NCBI RefSeq assembly: GCF_900101885.1
Contig: NZ_FNAN01000006.1
Span: forward strand, 124,001 to 188,000
Source of the DNA: Dyadobacter soli
Lineage (GTDB): Bacteria > Bacteroidota > Bacteroidia > Cytophagales > Spirosomataceae
Length of the DNA stretch: 64,000 bases
Direction: 5' to 3'
Positions 33,312 through 42,516 of this stretch are shown here, piece by piece. Below the pieces are notes generated by a model. It searched no databases, was not told the DNA's origin, and worked only from the letters and a program-made list of their open reading frames with translations. The translations under genes were made by a program, and so were the position numbers. The stretch's first letter is position 1. Every line of letters starts with the position of its first letter.

Positions 33312-34848
33312 AGATCAGTGGAGAAAGGCCTTGCAGGAGGCTTCCGAAACTCCCCCGCCGTCTGTGTGGGAGAGTATCGAGGCGCGTCTTGACGGGGAGC
33401 AGTCGAAAGTAGTTCCGCTTTGGTGGCAATCACCGAAAATCTGGTATGCGGCCGCTTCCATGGCTGCCTTGCTCGTGGTAGGCGGCGGACTTTGGATGTC
33501 GGATATTAAAACAAACGAGAAGCCACAGGTAGCTGTAAGTACAGAATCCGTTAGGAAATCTGAAAGTAAGGGCAGCCAAATGGCCGAACAAGTTCCGTCT
33601 GCGAATGAAAGCCTGAATACCGAGAAACTGGCTGCGAATGACCAAAAAACTTCCAGCGAAGCGAAAACGCTAATCGAATCCAAAACGCCATCTGTAAAAT
33701 CAAAAGGATATCAATCAATTGAACAGCAAATTGAAATTGCTGCATCAAATAATGTGAATGCTGCTGTAAAGCATGAGAATGCATTTACAAAAGCAAAAAA
33801 TTCATCTCAGGACCAGCCGGGCATAGCTGCTGTCGAAGGGGCTCAAAAACCGGTCGCGAAAAGTGGTTCAGGCAATGAAATAATTAGTACAACTGCAACG
33901 CCTGTCGAAAGCGTACAGCCTGTCGAGATCGCAACGGCGAAAGTTGCCGGGAATGGTAATGCGGCAGCATTAGCAGATGAGAACCAATCCATTTCAGCAC
34001 AGCTGCTGGCTTCGTTGCCTTACAGTGATTTGGATGTGTATGTACAAAATCGCCACATTTTCTTCCGTCCTCAAATCCAGATCGAAGAGCCGGTGAAGGA
34101 GAAGAAGCCGAAAGAATATTATGCAGGCTTGGGTGTCATGCCGGCGTCGTTTAACCCGGATGTACAACTGAAAGAGGCGCCTATGGCTTTTTCAGCGCAG
34201 TCGGTCAGCCAGAAGCGGGCTACTACCGGGTCGAGCCAGGCCAGGGCTTCCTACGCGGTGCAAACCCAGGGCGGAGTGCGTATATCCAAGCACTGGTCTG
34301 TGGAGACGGGTATCAGTTATCTCCGGGGGAACTCGGCTTACGAAGGCGGCGGTTACGTGCTGAATGCATATAGTAACCTGTCTTCTAATGTTTTGGAAAA
34401 TGCATTGGCAGGATTAGCGAGTAGCCCTTCGGCTGACAAGGCTGCGGGTTTCAATAACGGTGCATTATATATAGATGTTGCCAAAAAGGTAAGCAACAAT
34501 TACCAATACCTCCAATTGCCGGTACAGGCAGGCTTTACATTAAATCCCGACAAGAAATTCAGCTATTCGGTACTGGGCGGGATGATGGCGAATTTCTTTT
34601 TGGTGAATGAATTGGAATCCGCTTCGGGCGAGATTATCCGGACAACCGCGAGTGATGACATTTACCGTGGCATGAACTGGGCCGCGACCACAGGATTGAG
34701 ATTGAATTATAAATTGTCCTCGAACTGGGGCGCCAACCTGACAGGCTCTTATCAAAGGGCTGTTTCATCCGGTTTTAAATCCAATCAAAGCCTCGATTCA
34801 CATCCTTATTTGTATGGGGTTTCGTGGTCTGTTCGCTATTCTTTTTGA
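33280..34848 (+). CDS. Anti-sigma-like protein fused to an outer-membrane barrel domain
   Basis: The 522-residue protein (start ATG 33280 or 33283) begins with a short cytoplasmic acidic segment (NNFEDQWRKALQEASETPPPSVWESIEARL) and a single membrane helix (WYAAASMAALLVVGGGLWM, about residues 58-76). A long Ser/Lys/Glu/Ala-rich periplasmic linker of about 200 residues follows. The last ~240 residues have a porin-like strand pattern (YYAGLGVMPASF, GVRISKHWSVETGISYL, LPVQAGFTLNPDKKFSYSVLGGMM) ending in aromatic Phe. It probably spans both membranes and holds the sigma factor in check. No named anti-sigma family is certain. Confidence 0.75.
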   Translation: MMDPSNINNFEDQWRKALQEASETPPPSVWESIEARLDGEQSKVVPLWWQSPKIWYAAASMAALLVVGGGLWMSDIKTNEKPQVAVSTESVRKSESKGSQMAEQVPSANESLNTEKLAANDQKTSSEAKTLIESKTPSVKSKGYQSIEQQIEIAASNNVNAAVKHENAFTKAKNSSQDQPGIAAVEGAQKPVAKSGSGNEIISTTATPVESVQPVEIATAKVAGNGNAAALADENQSISAQLLASLPYSDLDVYVQNRHIFFRPQIQIEEPVKEKKPKEYYAGLGVMPASFNPDVQLKEAPMAFSAQSVSQKRATTGSSQARASYAVQTQGGVRISKHWSVETGISYLRGNSAYEGGGYVLNAYSNLSSNVLENALAGLASSPSADKAAGFNNGALYIDVAKKVSNNYQYLQLPVQAGFTLNPDKKFSYSVLGGMMANFFLVNELESASGEIIRTTASDDIYRGMNWAATTGLRLNYKLSSNWGANLTGSYQRAVSSGFKSNQSLDSHPYLYGVSWSVRYSF

Positions 34849-34946
34849 GATAATTCGAAAAATTTTCCAACCATTGCCGGTTGATTTGAATCTATCGATT
34901 TGTGGGTTGATTGTGGAGAAGGAAAATATCCTTGCATCTGTTAGCC

Positions 34947-36179
34947 ATGAAAATTTTAAAGAAGTCGATCACCATTCCGATGCTGGCAGTAGCAATGCTG
35001 CTAGGCTGCACAAAGGACAATGTCGAGCCTGGTAACGAGGTAAATCCGGTGGAAATACCGGCCTCGGTTTCCAATGGGACAACGTCTTTTGCATTCGACT
35101 TTATTCATGCGTTACAGGGAACGCAACCCGCACAAACGAATTTCTTTGTATCGCCGCTTAGCTTGCATATGGCATTAGGAATGCTTTTGAATGGCGCCGA
35201 AAAAGAAACCGCCGGAGAAATTCAAAAGACCTTGAAAATGGATGCCGTTGCATTGGCCGATTTAAATGCAGCATATAAAACATTGATCAACGATCTGCCG
35301 GTTGCAGATTCGAAAGTGAGTCTGGGGTTGGCGAATTCTATTTGGTATAAAGATGGTTTTTCAGTTGAAAATGATTACCTGGGCCTGCTGAAAAGTTCGT
35401 TTAATGCGGATGCAACCGGGCTGCCCTTTAACGATGCCGCGGTGAGCCGGATTAATCAGTGGGCAAGCGACAAAACGAATGGGAAGATCAAAAATGTACT
35501 GGAATCCATTTCGGCCGATCATGTAATGTTCCTTTTGAATGCATTGTATTTCAAAGGCGACTGGAAAGCAAAATTCGATTCGAAGAACACAAAAGACACA
35601 CCATTCCTTTTAGAAAACGGGCAGAGTCAAAACGTAAAGATGATGTTTTCCAGCTCGGATTATAAAATAGCAGGAGGAAACAATTTCAGCGCCGTGCAGC
35701 TTCCTTATGCCAATGGTCAGTTCGTAATGACTTTGCTGATACCGACTGGCCAGAACACCATCGATCAGGTATTTAAAGGCCTTACTCGCGAAACCTGGAA
35801 TGAAGTGAACGGTAAAATGTATCAAACTGGCGTGACAGTAGGTCTACCCAAATTTATATTGGAATACAAAGCAGATCTGAGTAAGACCCTTTTTAATATG
35901 GGGATTCGGAAAGTGTTTTCCAGCGGAGCGGAATTAGGAAAAATTAATAAAGGCGCGAGGCTGTTTGTTGACTACGTAAAACAGGATGCCTATTTGGGGA
36001 TCGACGAAAAAGGAACCGAAGCTGCGGCTGTTACAACGATAGCGGTGGGCGTTACCAGCGCCGGCCCCAAAGAACCGCCAAGATTCATTTGCGACCGTCC
36101 ATTCGGTATCGTGATCAGCGAAAATACTTCGAATACGATTCTTTTTATGGGTAGAATTAACAATCCGGAATCGAAATAG
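34947..36179 (+). CDS. Serpin family lipoprotein
   Basis: The 410-residue protein has a lipoprotein signal with Cys21 (AMLLGC) and a full serpin domain (NFFVSPLSLHMALGMLLNGA, DHVMFLLNALYFKGDWKAKF, LFVDYVKQDAYLGIDEKGTEAAAVTT). The hinge GTEAAAVTT is short-chained and resembles that of inhibitory serpins. The reactive loop continues AVGVTSAGPKEPPRF, so P1 might be Thr or a nearby residue, which is inference. A surface-tethered protease inhibitor is likely. The upstream in-frame ATG at 34911 would place the lipobox too deep. Confidence 0.9.
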   Translation: MKILKKSITIPMLAVAMLLGCTKDNVEPGNEVNPVEIPASVSNGTTSFAFDFIHALQGTQPAQTNFFVSPLSLHMALGMLLNGAEKETAGEIQKTLKMDAVALADLNAAYKTLINDLPVADSKVSLGLANSIWYKDGFSVENDYLGLLKSSFNADATGLPFNDAAVSRINQWASDKTNGKIKNVLESISADHVMFLLNALYFKGDWKAKFDSKNTKDTPFLLENGQSQNVKMMFSSSDYKIAGGNNFSAVQLPYANGQFVMTLLIPTGQNTIDQVFKGLTRETWNEVNGKMYQTGVTVGLPKFILEYKADLSKTLFNMGIRKVFSSGAELGKINKGARLFVDYVKQDAYLGIDEKGTEAAAVTTIAVGVTSAGPKEPPRFICDRPFGIVISENTSNTILFMGRINNPESK

Positions 36180-36215
36180 CAATGCAAGAGAGCATTTAAA
36201 AATATCAAAGATAAA

Positions 36216-36280
36216 AAATACCGGTTCGCCGGTATTTTCGGGGTGCGTTATCGTCCGAAGGCCTTGCTTTCGGACGATTT
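36216..36280 (+). terminator. Two tandem terminators after the serpin gene
   Basis: AATACCGG-TTCG-CCGGTATT (36217-36236) has a UUCG tetraloop and a short T run. A second hairpin, TCGTCCGAA (36251-36259) with TTCGGACGA (36269-36277), is followed by TTTTGTTTTG. Either could end the serpin transcript. Confidence 0.85.
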
Positions 36281-36371
36281 TGTTTTGTATTCCAACCAAT
36301 TACAAAAAAATACTGTCCTGCACTTACCCAAGTTGAAATATCATTTTTACTAGCCTCTAAAACCTAACCGT

Positions 36372-37664
36372 ATGAAACCTAAACTTTTACTGTTATGTGT
36401 CGGAGCTTGGCTTTGCTGGTCTTGCAACGATCAATGTAAGGAAACGCGCGTCGTGCGCCGTGTCAGCAACGTTACATATTCCTTGATGGAGCTCCGGACG
36501 CAGGTTAAATCCGAATCGCCGCGTACTCTGGAGCAGCCCGGCAAGATGTATGTGAAGGGCAAATATTTATATGTGAATGAAATTAAAAAAGGTATTCACA
36601 TCATCGACAATGGAAATCCTGCCAGCCCGAAATTTGTAGCTTTCATCAATATCCCGGGCAACGGCGACATAGCGGTTCGTGACAATATTCTCTATGCCGA
36701 TAGTTTCTGCGACCTCGTTTCGATAGACATTGCCGATCCCGCAGCGCCGAAAGAAGTAGGCAGGGTTAAAAGTGTATTCAAAACCGGTCTTTTCGACGGA
36801 GGCGGATGGTCGCTGAATGAATCGGTGGGCGCCATCAACGATCAGAATGTGGAATGGATTGAGGAGACGGTAAAAGTTAGCTGCGAGGACAATGTTCCAC
36901 CGACGTCCTGGTGGGGCGGCGTGATCTGGATGATGGCCGATAGGGCGTCTTTCAGCAGCGGAGCTTCTGCTTCACCGCAATCTTCGGGTGCCAGCAATGG
37001 TCAGGCAGGTTCCATGGCACGTTTCGCGCTGGACCGTAACTTCCTCTACGCCGTCAGCCAGACCCAAATGCATCTTTTCAAAATAGATAAACCCGCCCAG
37101 CCGGTTGATTTTACGACCATCAATCTTGGCTGGGGTATCGAAACGATTTTCCCCTATGGTAACAAGCTCTTCATAGGCTCTTCAACCGGGATGTTTATTT
37201 ATGATAATACCAATCCCGCAGAGCCGAAACAACTCTCGAATTTCCAGCACGGCCGCGCCTGCGATCCCGTGGTGGTGCATGAGGATATTGCGTACGTAAC
37301 GCTGCGCACGGGTACCGCGTGCGCGGGAAGCCAGAATCAGCTCGACCTCGTCGATGTAAGCAATCCGGCTGCTCCGCAGCTCATTAAAAGCTATCAGATG
37401 GAAAATCCGCACGGCGTGAGTATCGATTTTCCGACACTTTACCTTTGTGAGGGCGAACACGGCCTGAAAGTTTTCGACGTAAAGGATAAATTTCTGGTGG
37501 ACCGTAATCAGCTGGCGCATTTCAAGGATATGCATGCCTATGATGTGATTTCGCTCGGCAAAACATTGCTGCTGATCGGCGAGGACGGATTTTATCAATA
37601 CGATTCGTCGAACCCGAAGGATTTGAAAATGCTGAGCAAAATTCCGGTCGGTAAGGCGATGTGA
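36372..37664 (+). CDS. LVIVD-repeat / beta-propeller lipoprotein
   Basis: The 430-residue exported protein has a signal with possible lipid Cys18 (WSC). The body contains repeated units like YLYVNEIKKGIHIIDNGNPASPKFVAFINIPG, LVSIDIADPAAPKEVGRV, GMFIYDNTNPAEPKQLSNF, QLDLVDVSNPAAPQLIKSY and GLKVFDVKDKFLVD, typical of LVIVD seven-bladed propellers. It is the first of three close genes (1 and 12 bases apart) that likely form a surface operon. Its ligand is unknown. Confidence 0.85.
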   Translation: MKPKLLLLCVGAWLCWSCNDQCKETRVVRRVSNVTYSLMELRTQVKSESPRTLEQPGKMYVKGKYLYVNEIKKGIHIIDNGNPASPKFVAFINIPGNGDIAVRDNILYADSFCDLVSIDIADPAAPKEVGRVKSVFKTGLFDGGGWSLNESVGAINDQNVEWIEETVKVSCEDNVPPTSWWGGVIWMMADRASFSSGASASPQSSGASNGQAGSMARFALDRNFLYAVSQTQMHLFKIDKPAQPVDFTTINLGWGIETIFPYGNKLFIGSSTGMFIYDNTNPAEPKQLSNFQHGRACDPVVVHEDIAYVTLRTGTACAGSQNQLDLVDVSNPAAPQLIKSYQMENPHGVSIDFPTLYLCEGEHGLKVFDVKDKFLVDRNQLAHFKDMHAYDVISLGKTLLLIGEDGFYQYDSSNPKDLKMLSKIPVGKAM

Positions 37665-37665
37665 T

Positions 37666-38244
37666 ATGAAAAAGATCGCAATTTTAATGTTGCTGTTGGG
37701 TACGACAGCAGCGTACGCGCAGAAGGCCAGGCCGGTGCGGTACGTCAACCATACGGAATTCGGAGGATTATTTGGCAGGGTGAAATATCCGAATCCTTAT
37801 AATAACAATGCAGAACAGGTCGACAGTAAAACGAGCCTGACCGTTCAGACATTCAACGGCGTGCAGATTCATGAAAAACTGTCAGCCGGGGTAACGCTGG
37901 GCATAGATTGGTATAAGACCGCATTGCTGAATCCCATCGCGGGAGGTGTCCGCTATGATTTCGTAACCAGCAAAAACGTGAAGTTGTTCGGTACCGTCGA
38001 TGCAGGCTATGCATTCGCGTGGTTTCAAGATGATTCGGAAGGGGCCGCTACGAAGGGGGGATTAATGGTCAATCCGGGTGTGGGTATGAAAGTTGGACGG
38101 CCGGGAGTAGCTGCATTTACCATTGCATTGACCTACAAAAGACAGGAAGCGCACATTACCAAAGTGCCGTTGTGGGATCAGCGGGAGCGGTTTGAGGACC
38201 GTGTTTATAACAGGCTTGCATTACGGTTAGGAATCAGTTTTTAA
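37666..38244 (+). CDS. Small outer-membrane barrel protein
   Basis: The 192-residue protein has a signal peptide ending AAYAQ at about residue 19 and alternating strands (SAGVTLGIDWYKTALL, GVRYDFVTSKNVKLFGTVDAGYAFAWF, GVAAFTIALTYKRQEA) ending with an aromatic Phe (LRLGISF). It begins one base after the LVIVD stop and is likely co-translated. Specific role unknown. Confidence 0.75.
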   Translation: MKKIAILMLLLGTTAAYAQKARPVRYVNHTEFGGLFGRVKYPNPYNNNAEQVDSKTSLTVQTFNGVQIHEKLSAGVTLGIDWYKTALLNPIAGGVRYDFVTSKNVKLFGTVDAGYAFAWFQDDSEGAATKGGLMVNPGVGMKVGRPGVAAFTIALTYKRQEAHITKVPLWDQRERFEDRVYNRLALRLGISF

Positions 38245-38256
38245 ATTAAATAAGCC

Positions 38257-38730
38257 ATGAAAAGAATTGCTCACCTATTTACCTGCTTCATTTTCCTCGC
38301 ATTGACCGCTTTTGAATGCGACAACGGCAAATATTGTTGTGACATGCCCCCATGCTCGGAAATTGCATCGCTGGACGGCACGTGGCGCCTCGATTACTTC
38401 CAGAACACCGTAAGTAGCGTAGTTGATAGAGACCCGGAAATCAGCGGAAAAAGCGTCGTTTTCACATTCGAAGACGATAAAAGCAACGGCACGATTGCCG
38501 GCCACACTTTTGTAAATACGATCAGTGGGGCTTACACGCTTGGATCAGGCTGCACTTTCAAAGTAACGAGCTTTGGAGGCAGCAAAGTAGGTGAGCCCGA
38601 ATGGAGCCGGAAAGCCTGGCTTCCGTCGGATTCAACGGGTGGCAAGGGCATCTATCACGTAACGTCCGATAAGCTGATCCTTCAATTTGATAAAAACCCG
38701 GAACAGCTGGTCTTCAAGAAGGATAAGTAA
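38257..38730 (+). CDS. Exported META/lipocalin-like protein of unknown function
   Basis: The 157-residue protein has a hydrophobic signal (HLFTCFIFLALTAFEC) with a possible lipid Cys. Its body (LDGTWRLDYFQNT, GKSVVFTFEDDKSNGTIAGHTFVNTISGAYTL, then DKLILQFDKNPEQLVFKK) has the strand pattern of small META or lipocalin-like domains. It closes the three-gene operon with the LVIVD protein and the barrel. I do not recognise a named family. Confidence 0.6.
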   Translation: MKRIAHLFTCFIFLALTAFECDNGKYCCDMPPCSEIASLDGTWRLDYFQNTVSSVVDRDPEISGKSVVFTFEDDKSNGTIAGHTFVNTISGAYTLGSGCTFKVTSFGGSKVGEPEWSRKAWLPSDSTGGKGIYHVTSDKLILQFDKNPEQLVFKKDK

Positions 38731-38749
38731 GGTATTCGGGCAGAGAATG

Positions 38750-39871
38750 TCAGATTTCCGACTGCATTTTCCGCCTGATATCGATTGATTTTTCGAATTC
38801 CGCAATTTCCCGCACAAATAGCTGGTGCCCGCGGTGGTACCAGTTCCTGAATTTCTCCGACTGGTCGATATGCTTCGGTAGATAATCAAAAATCACCGAT
38901 AGGTCAAAGGACTTGGACATTACACCTGCACCTGAAATCACACCGTCAATCGCATTGCATTCCTGCTCGAAGTGGTTCGGTACGGGTACCATCATTACCG
39001 GTTTTCCCAAATACATCGCCTCGCAAACCGATTCGAAACCGGCTGTGGTCACCAATGCACGGCAGGTGGCGAGCATCCGCAGGTATTTTTCGCTATTGAT
39101 CTGGTGAAAGGTAAGCGTACTATCAAAAACAACTTCCTCCGAAGCACCCGCATTATCCCAGAAGCAATGCAGCTGCACATCCTTATGCTTTTGATGCCAT
39201 TCGATCACCTGTGTGCTCAGGCTGTGGTGCGTCATGTACACAAGGATAAATGAGCCTTGCTGAGGCGTCAGTCGGGTTACTTCCTTGCGCAGCAATGGCG
39301 GCACCACCGTGATTTTCAGTTTTGGCGCCGAAGGCATTTCGCGGAACGACAATGCGAGCCTGTTTGCCGAAAGCCAGGAGGTCGACTTCGAGTTGAGGTT
39401 AATAAGGAACTGATTGACCCGACTCTTTTCGGGAAATATAAATTTCGGGTGAAGCAAGAGGTACTGATGCGCAATGCAGATCATCGGAATTCCCGAGCGG
39501 TAGATCATATTGTACAGCCCGCCGTAAGTATCGTAGAAGCTTACGATCAGATCGGGATTGATCTGCTTCACCGTTTCATGAATGCGATGGAGACTTTTGA
39601 GGTATTTGGGCAAATGTGCCAAGTGTGTGGCAATGGTCCGACCTACATTCATGCCGCCGCCCTGGACTTTGTAAATGATATTAGGCGCCTCGAAATGATG
39701 CACTGGCGCGAAGATCTGCTCCTGGAAAAACGAAGGGATATTCCGGCCCGGCGAAGTTCCCACCATCGCGCCTACTACCTTATGTCCCGCACTACGCAGG
39801 ATCTGGCCGAGCGAAATGGCTTGCGTCAAATGCCCACGGCCCTCTCCCTGAACCAGAAAAAGGATTCTCAT
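38750..39871 (-). CDS. GT-B fold glycosyltransferase
   Basis: The 373-residue protein begins MRILFLVQGEGRGHLTQA, the N-terminal signature of MJ1255/MurG-like GT-B enzymes, and ends with the donor-site block TTAGFESVCEAMYLGKPVMMVPVPNHFEQECNA. It lacks a signal or membrane segment and is probably cytosolic. It ends 3 bases after the LpxH-like gene stop on the same strand and follows it, so the two probably act on one lipid-linked glycan (inference). The sugar and acceptor are unknown. Confidence 0.8.
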   Translation of the reverse strand: MRILFLVQGEGRGHLTQAISLGQILRSAGHKVVGAMVGTSPGRNIPSFFQEQIFAPVHHFEAPNIIYKVQGGGMNVGRTIATHLAHLPKYLKSLHRIHETVKQINPDLIVSFYDTYGGLYNMIYRSGIPMICIAHQYLLLHPKFIFPEKSRVNQFLINLNSKSTSWLSANRLALSFREMPSAPKLKITVVPPLLRKEVTRLTPQQGSFILVYMTHHSLSTQVIEWHQKHKDVQLHCFWDNAGASEEVVFDSTLTFHQINSEKYLRMLATCRALVTTAGFESVCEAMYLGKPVMMVPVPNHFEQECNAIDGVISGAGVMSKSFDLSVIFDYLPKHIDQSEKFRNWYHRGHQLFVREIAEFEKSIDIRRKMQSEI

Positions 39872-39873
39872 AA

Positions 39874-40740
39874 TTACAGATAGCGCTGATTCCGCCCCGT
39901 CAGAAAACCGGTGAACGCCACTTGCTTCTCGATGCCGGGGAAGTTTTCAACGACTTTTTTGGTACTCGTTTTTTTTACTGGCTTTTCGACGATCTCCTGC
40001 TGGTCGTAGTAAAGCAGGCTCCAGTTCCCGTCGAAATCCTCAACCAGCGCACTCAGGGTCTCGACCCAGTCACCCGAATTCATGTATTTGATACCATCGA
40101 TCTCGCGGATCGCCGGGTGGTGAATGTGCCCGCAGATCACGCCGTCGCAGCTGCGCGAACGGGCCAGTTCGGTAAGCTTTTCTTCAAAGTCGGTCATGTA
40201 ATTCACCGCCATTTTCACCGACTGCTTCACGCGTTGCGATAAAGAGTAATAGGAGAGACCGCGCCATGCGCGATATTTATTGTAAAATTTATTGACCCAC
40301 AGCAGGAACGTATAGCCGATGTCGCCCAGGTAGGCGAGCCATTTCAAATGCGTGGTAATGGAGTCGAAAACATCGCCGTGCGTGACGTAAAACCGCTGCG
40401 TACCGGATGTAAGAATGTAATCTTTACGGATCTGGAAATGCTTGCCGAGGCGTAATGGGATGATCTGGTCAAGGAAATCGTCGTGGTTGCCGCGGATGTA
40501 GATCACTTTCGTTTTGTTATCCTCTATCATTTTCAGCACGCGTTTGAAAAACAACGTATGTTTGCGTTTCCACACACCATACTTTTTCAGTTGCCACGCG
40601 TCGATAATGTCGCCATTCAGGATAAGCTTTTTGCATGTGTAGCTTTTCAGGAAATTGGTGACCTCTTCTGCCTTCGACCCTCCTGCTCCGAGGTGAACGT
40701 CAGAAATGATGATAGTTCGAAAGTGAGTTGTATCTCCCAT
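39874..40740 (-). CDS. LpxH-like metallophosphoesterase
   Basis: The 288-residue protein has the full calcineurin-type set: ISDVHLG (D14, H16), NGDIIDAW (D44), IRGNHDD, VTHGDVFD and CGHIHHP. The same family includes UDP-2,3-diacylglucosamine pyrophosphatase of lipid A synthesis, and the domain order fits. It is upstream of, and two bases from, a GT-B glycosyltransferase, consistent with envelope glycolipid work. A different diphosphate substrate is possible. Confidence 0.78.
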   Translation of the reverse strand: MGDTTHFRTIIISDVHLGAGGSKAEEVTNFLKSYTCKKLILNGDIIDAWQLKKYGVWKRKHTLFFKRVLKMIEDNKTKVIYIRGNHDDFLDQIIPLRLGKHFQIRKDYILTSGTQRFYVTHGDVFDSITTHLKWLAYLGDIGYTFLLWVNKFYNKYRAWRGLSYYSLSQRVKQSVKMAVNYMTDFEEKLTELARSRSCDGVICGHIHHPAIREIDGIKYMNSGDWVETLSALVEDFDGNWSLLYYDQQEIVEKPVKKTSTKKVVENFPGIEKQVAFTGFLTGRNQRYL

Positions 40741-40913
40741 GATACAAATTTTCTCATTTTATATTACCTGGATATTATTCACAGGTTATCAGTAGGTTAA
40801 GTTTGTACTAAAAACTACTTCTACAATCCAATTTTGAAATATTTGCAGAGTAACTATGAGTTTCTTTAAAAGAAAAACATCATTTTTACTGTCCGCATAA
40901 CTCATCAACCCTA

Positions 40914-42383
40914 ATGAAAAAATTACTTACGCTATTGTTATTTTCGGGTGTGCAGGCATTCGCTCAGCAGGTGTATCTGCCCCATGAAGTGGAAAAGCAG
41001 GCTGAGCCGGCCGGCGGGCTTACGGTACTCAATCAGTTTATCAGTTCAAACCTTCAAATACCGTTTGAAAGCTCGGTGAAGGGAGTAAACGGTCGCGTTT
41101 ACCTCAAAGGCGTGGTGCAGCCCGACGGCAGTATGACCAACATCGAGGTGACGCGCGGGATTGATACTTTGTGCAACTCGGCCGCCGTGCGGGTATTGGG
41201 CATGTACCGTGCATGGAAGCCCGCGATGCTGGGCGGACAAAAAGTGCGGCAAAACGTATTCTTTCCTGTAACATTCAAAGCGGAAGCCAGGCCCGGCTAC
41301 GATGCGTCACGGCTTGCATTTGTTGATTATTTCAATGAAGTATTTGTTCCCGTAGATTCTGCGCAAGCTACCTACCGGCGCACTACGCCCGTCGATAGCC
41401 TCGGTTTTATTTCCGGCGATGTGGCTTACGAGGAATCGAAAAGAAAGAAGTGGAAAAAGCTTGGCGAAGCGAAGTTTGCGAGGACACAAATCCGCTACAA
41501 ATCGAATTATGTAAACCCGGGCCGCGACTCGATAGCCGCCTACCGCATTTCAGCACGGGATTACAACGAGGGCAGCCACGCCAGCGAAGCCATATTTAAC
41601 CAAGAAGGACAAATCCTCTCTTATACCGAGTATGGTGTCGATGGAAAAGCCGCACTCATCAAAGATTACGACCTCAACGGCATGGTAAGGCGGCAGCAAC
41701 TCCTTAGCGATTCCCTGGTAACGGACGTTTATTGGGACGTTAATGGTCAAATCAGGGCGCACAGGGATTTTCCCGTCAATAAAATGGGCGTGAAAGAAGA
41801 GCCGCTACTAATGAATGCCTGGGGACCGGATGGCGTGCAATATGCGAAAAACGGGGAAGGCTATTGGATGGCCGTCGGCGAAACGCCTGATGGAAAGTGG
41901 CTGTTCGAGCAGGGGAAGATTACCCAAGGAATTAAGGACGCGAAGTGGGTTGGGAAGCTGGCCGACAGCACGCAGTACTATGAGGAAGTTTATGATTTAG
42001 GTCAATTCAAATCCGGCGTTTCGTGGGTGAGCGGGACGAAAATGACCTATGAAAAACCGCAGGTTCAGCCCGAATTCAAAGGGGGTATGAAAGAGTTTTA
42101 CAAATTTCTTGCGTCGAATATCCGGTATCCGCCCAACGCGGCGAAAAGCGGTGTTACGGGGCGGGTAATGCTGTCGTTCGTAGTATGCGAGGACGGTTCT
42201 ATGTGTGATTATAAAGTGGAAAACAGAATAGGGCACGGAATTGACGAGGAAGCGCTGCGGGTGGTTAAGCTCATGAATGGGAAGTGGGAGCCCGGCGTGT
42301 TACGTGGCCAGAAAGTCAGGGTCAAATACAATTTGCCCGTCAACTTTCAAATGGAAACCACGCGCATAGTTCAGTACAGATAA
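40914..42383 (+). CDS. Exported protein with two TonB-C-like domains
   Basis: The 489-residue protein has a signal peptide (LLLFSGVQAFAQQ) and two copies of a TonB C-terminal fold: residues about 55-130 (GRVYLKGVVQPDGSMTNIEVTRGID, then WKPAMLGGQKVRQNVFFPVTF) and about 400-480 (GRVMLSFVVCEDGSMCDYKVENRIG, WEPGVLRGQKVRVKYNLPVNF). The middle shows MORN/YwqK-like repeats (TEYGVDGKAALIKDYDLNGMV). There is no TonB transmembrane anchor or proline-rich spacer, so it is not a classical energy transducer. It probably works in the periplasm. Confidence 0.8.
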   Translation: MKKLLTLLLFSGVQAFAQQVYLPHEVEKQAEPAGGLTVLNQFISSNLQIPFESSVKGVNGRVYLKGVVQPDGSMTNIEVTRGIDTLCNSAAVRVLGMYRAWKPAMLGGQKVRQNVFFPVTFKAEARPGYDASRLAFVDYFNEVFVPVDSAQATYRRTTPVDSLGFISGDVAYEESKRKKWKKLGEAKFARTQIRYKSNYVNPGRDSIAAYRISARDYNEGSHASEAIFNQEGQILSYTEYGVDGKAALIKDYDLNGMVRRQQLLSDSLVTDVYWDVNGQIRAHRDFPVNKMGVKEEPLLMNAWGPDGVQYAKNGEGYWMAVGETPDGKWLFEQGKITQGIKDAKWVGKLADSTQYYEEVYDLGQFKSGVSWVSGTKMTYEKPQVQPEFKGGMKEFYKFLASNIRYPPNAAKSGVTGRVMLSFVVCEDGSMCDYKVENRIGHGIDEEALRVVKLMNGKWEPGVLRGQKVRVKYNLPVNFQMETTRIVQYR

Positions 42384-42516
42384 AAAGGGTTAACCGCCAC
42401 TCATCCGTTCCCGGCGCCAGTCACAGGCTCCGGGAATTTTTTTGTCCCAAATGCATTAGGAAATAGCAATTGATTTGATAATATTGTGATATCACTTTAA
42501 TATCAAATCAAAAGCT

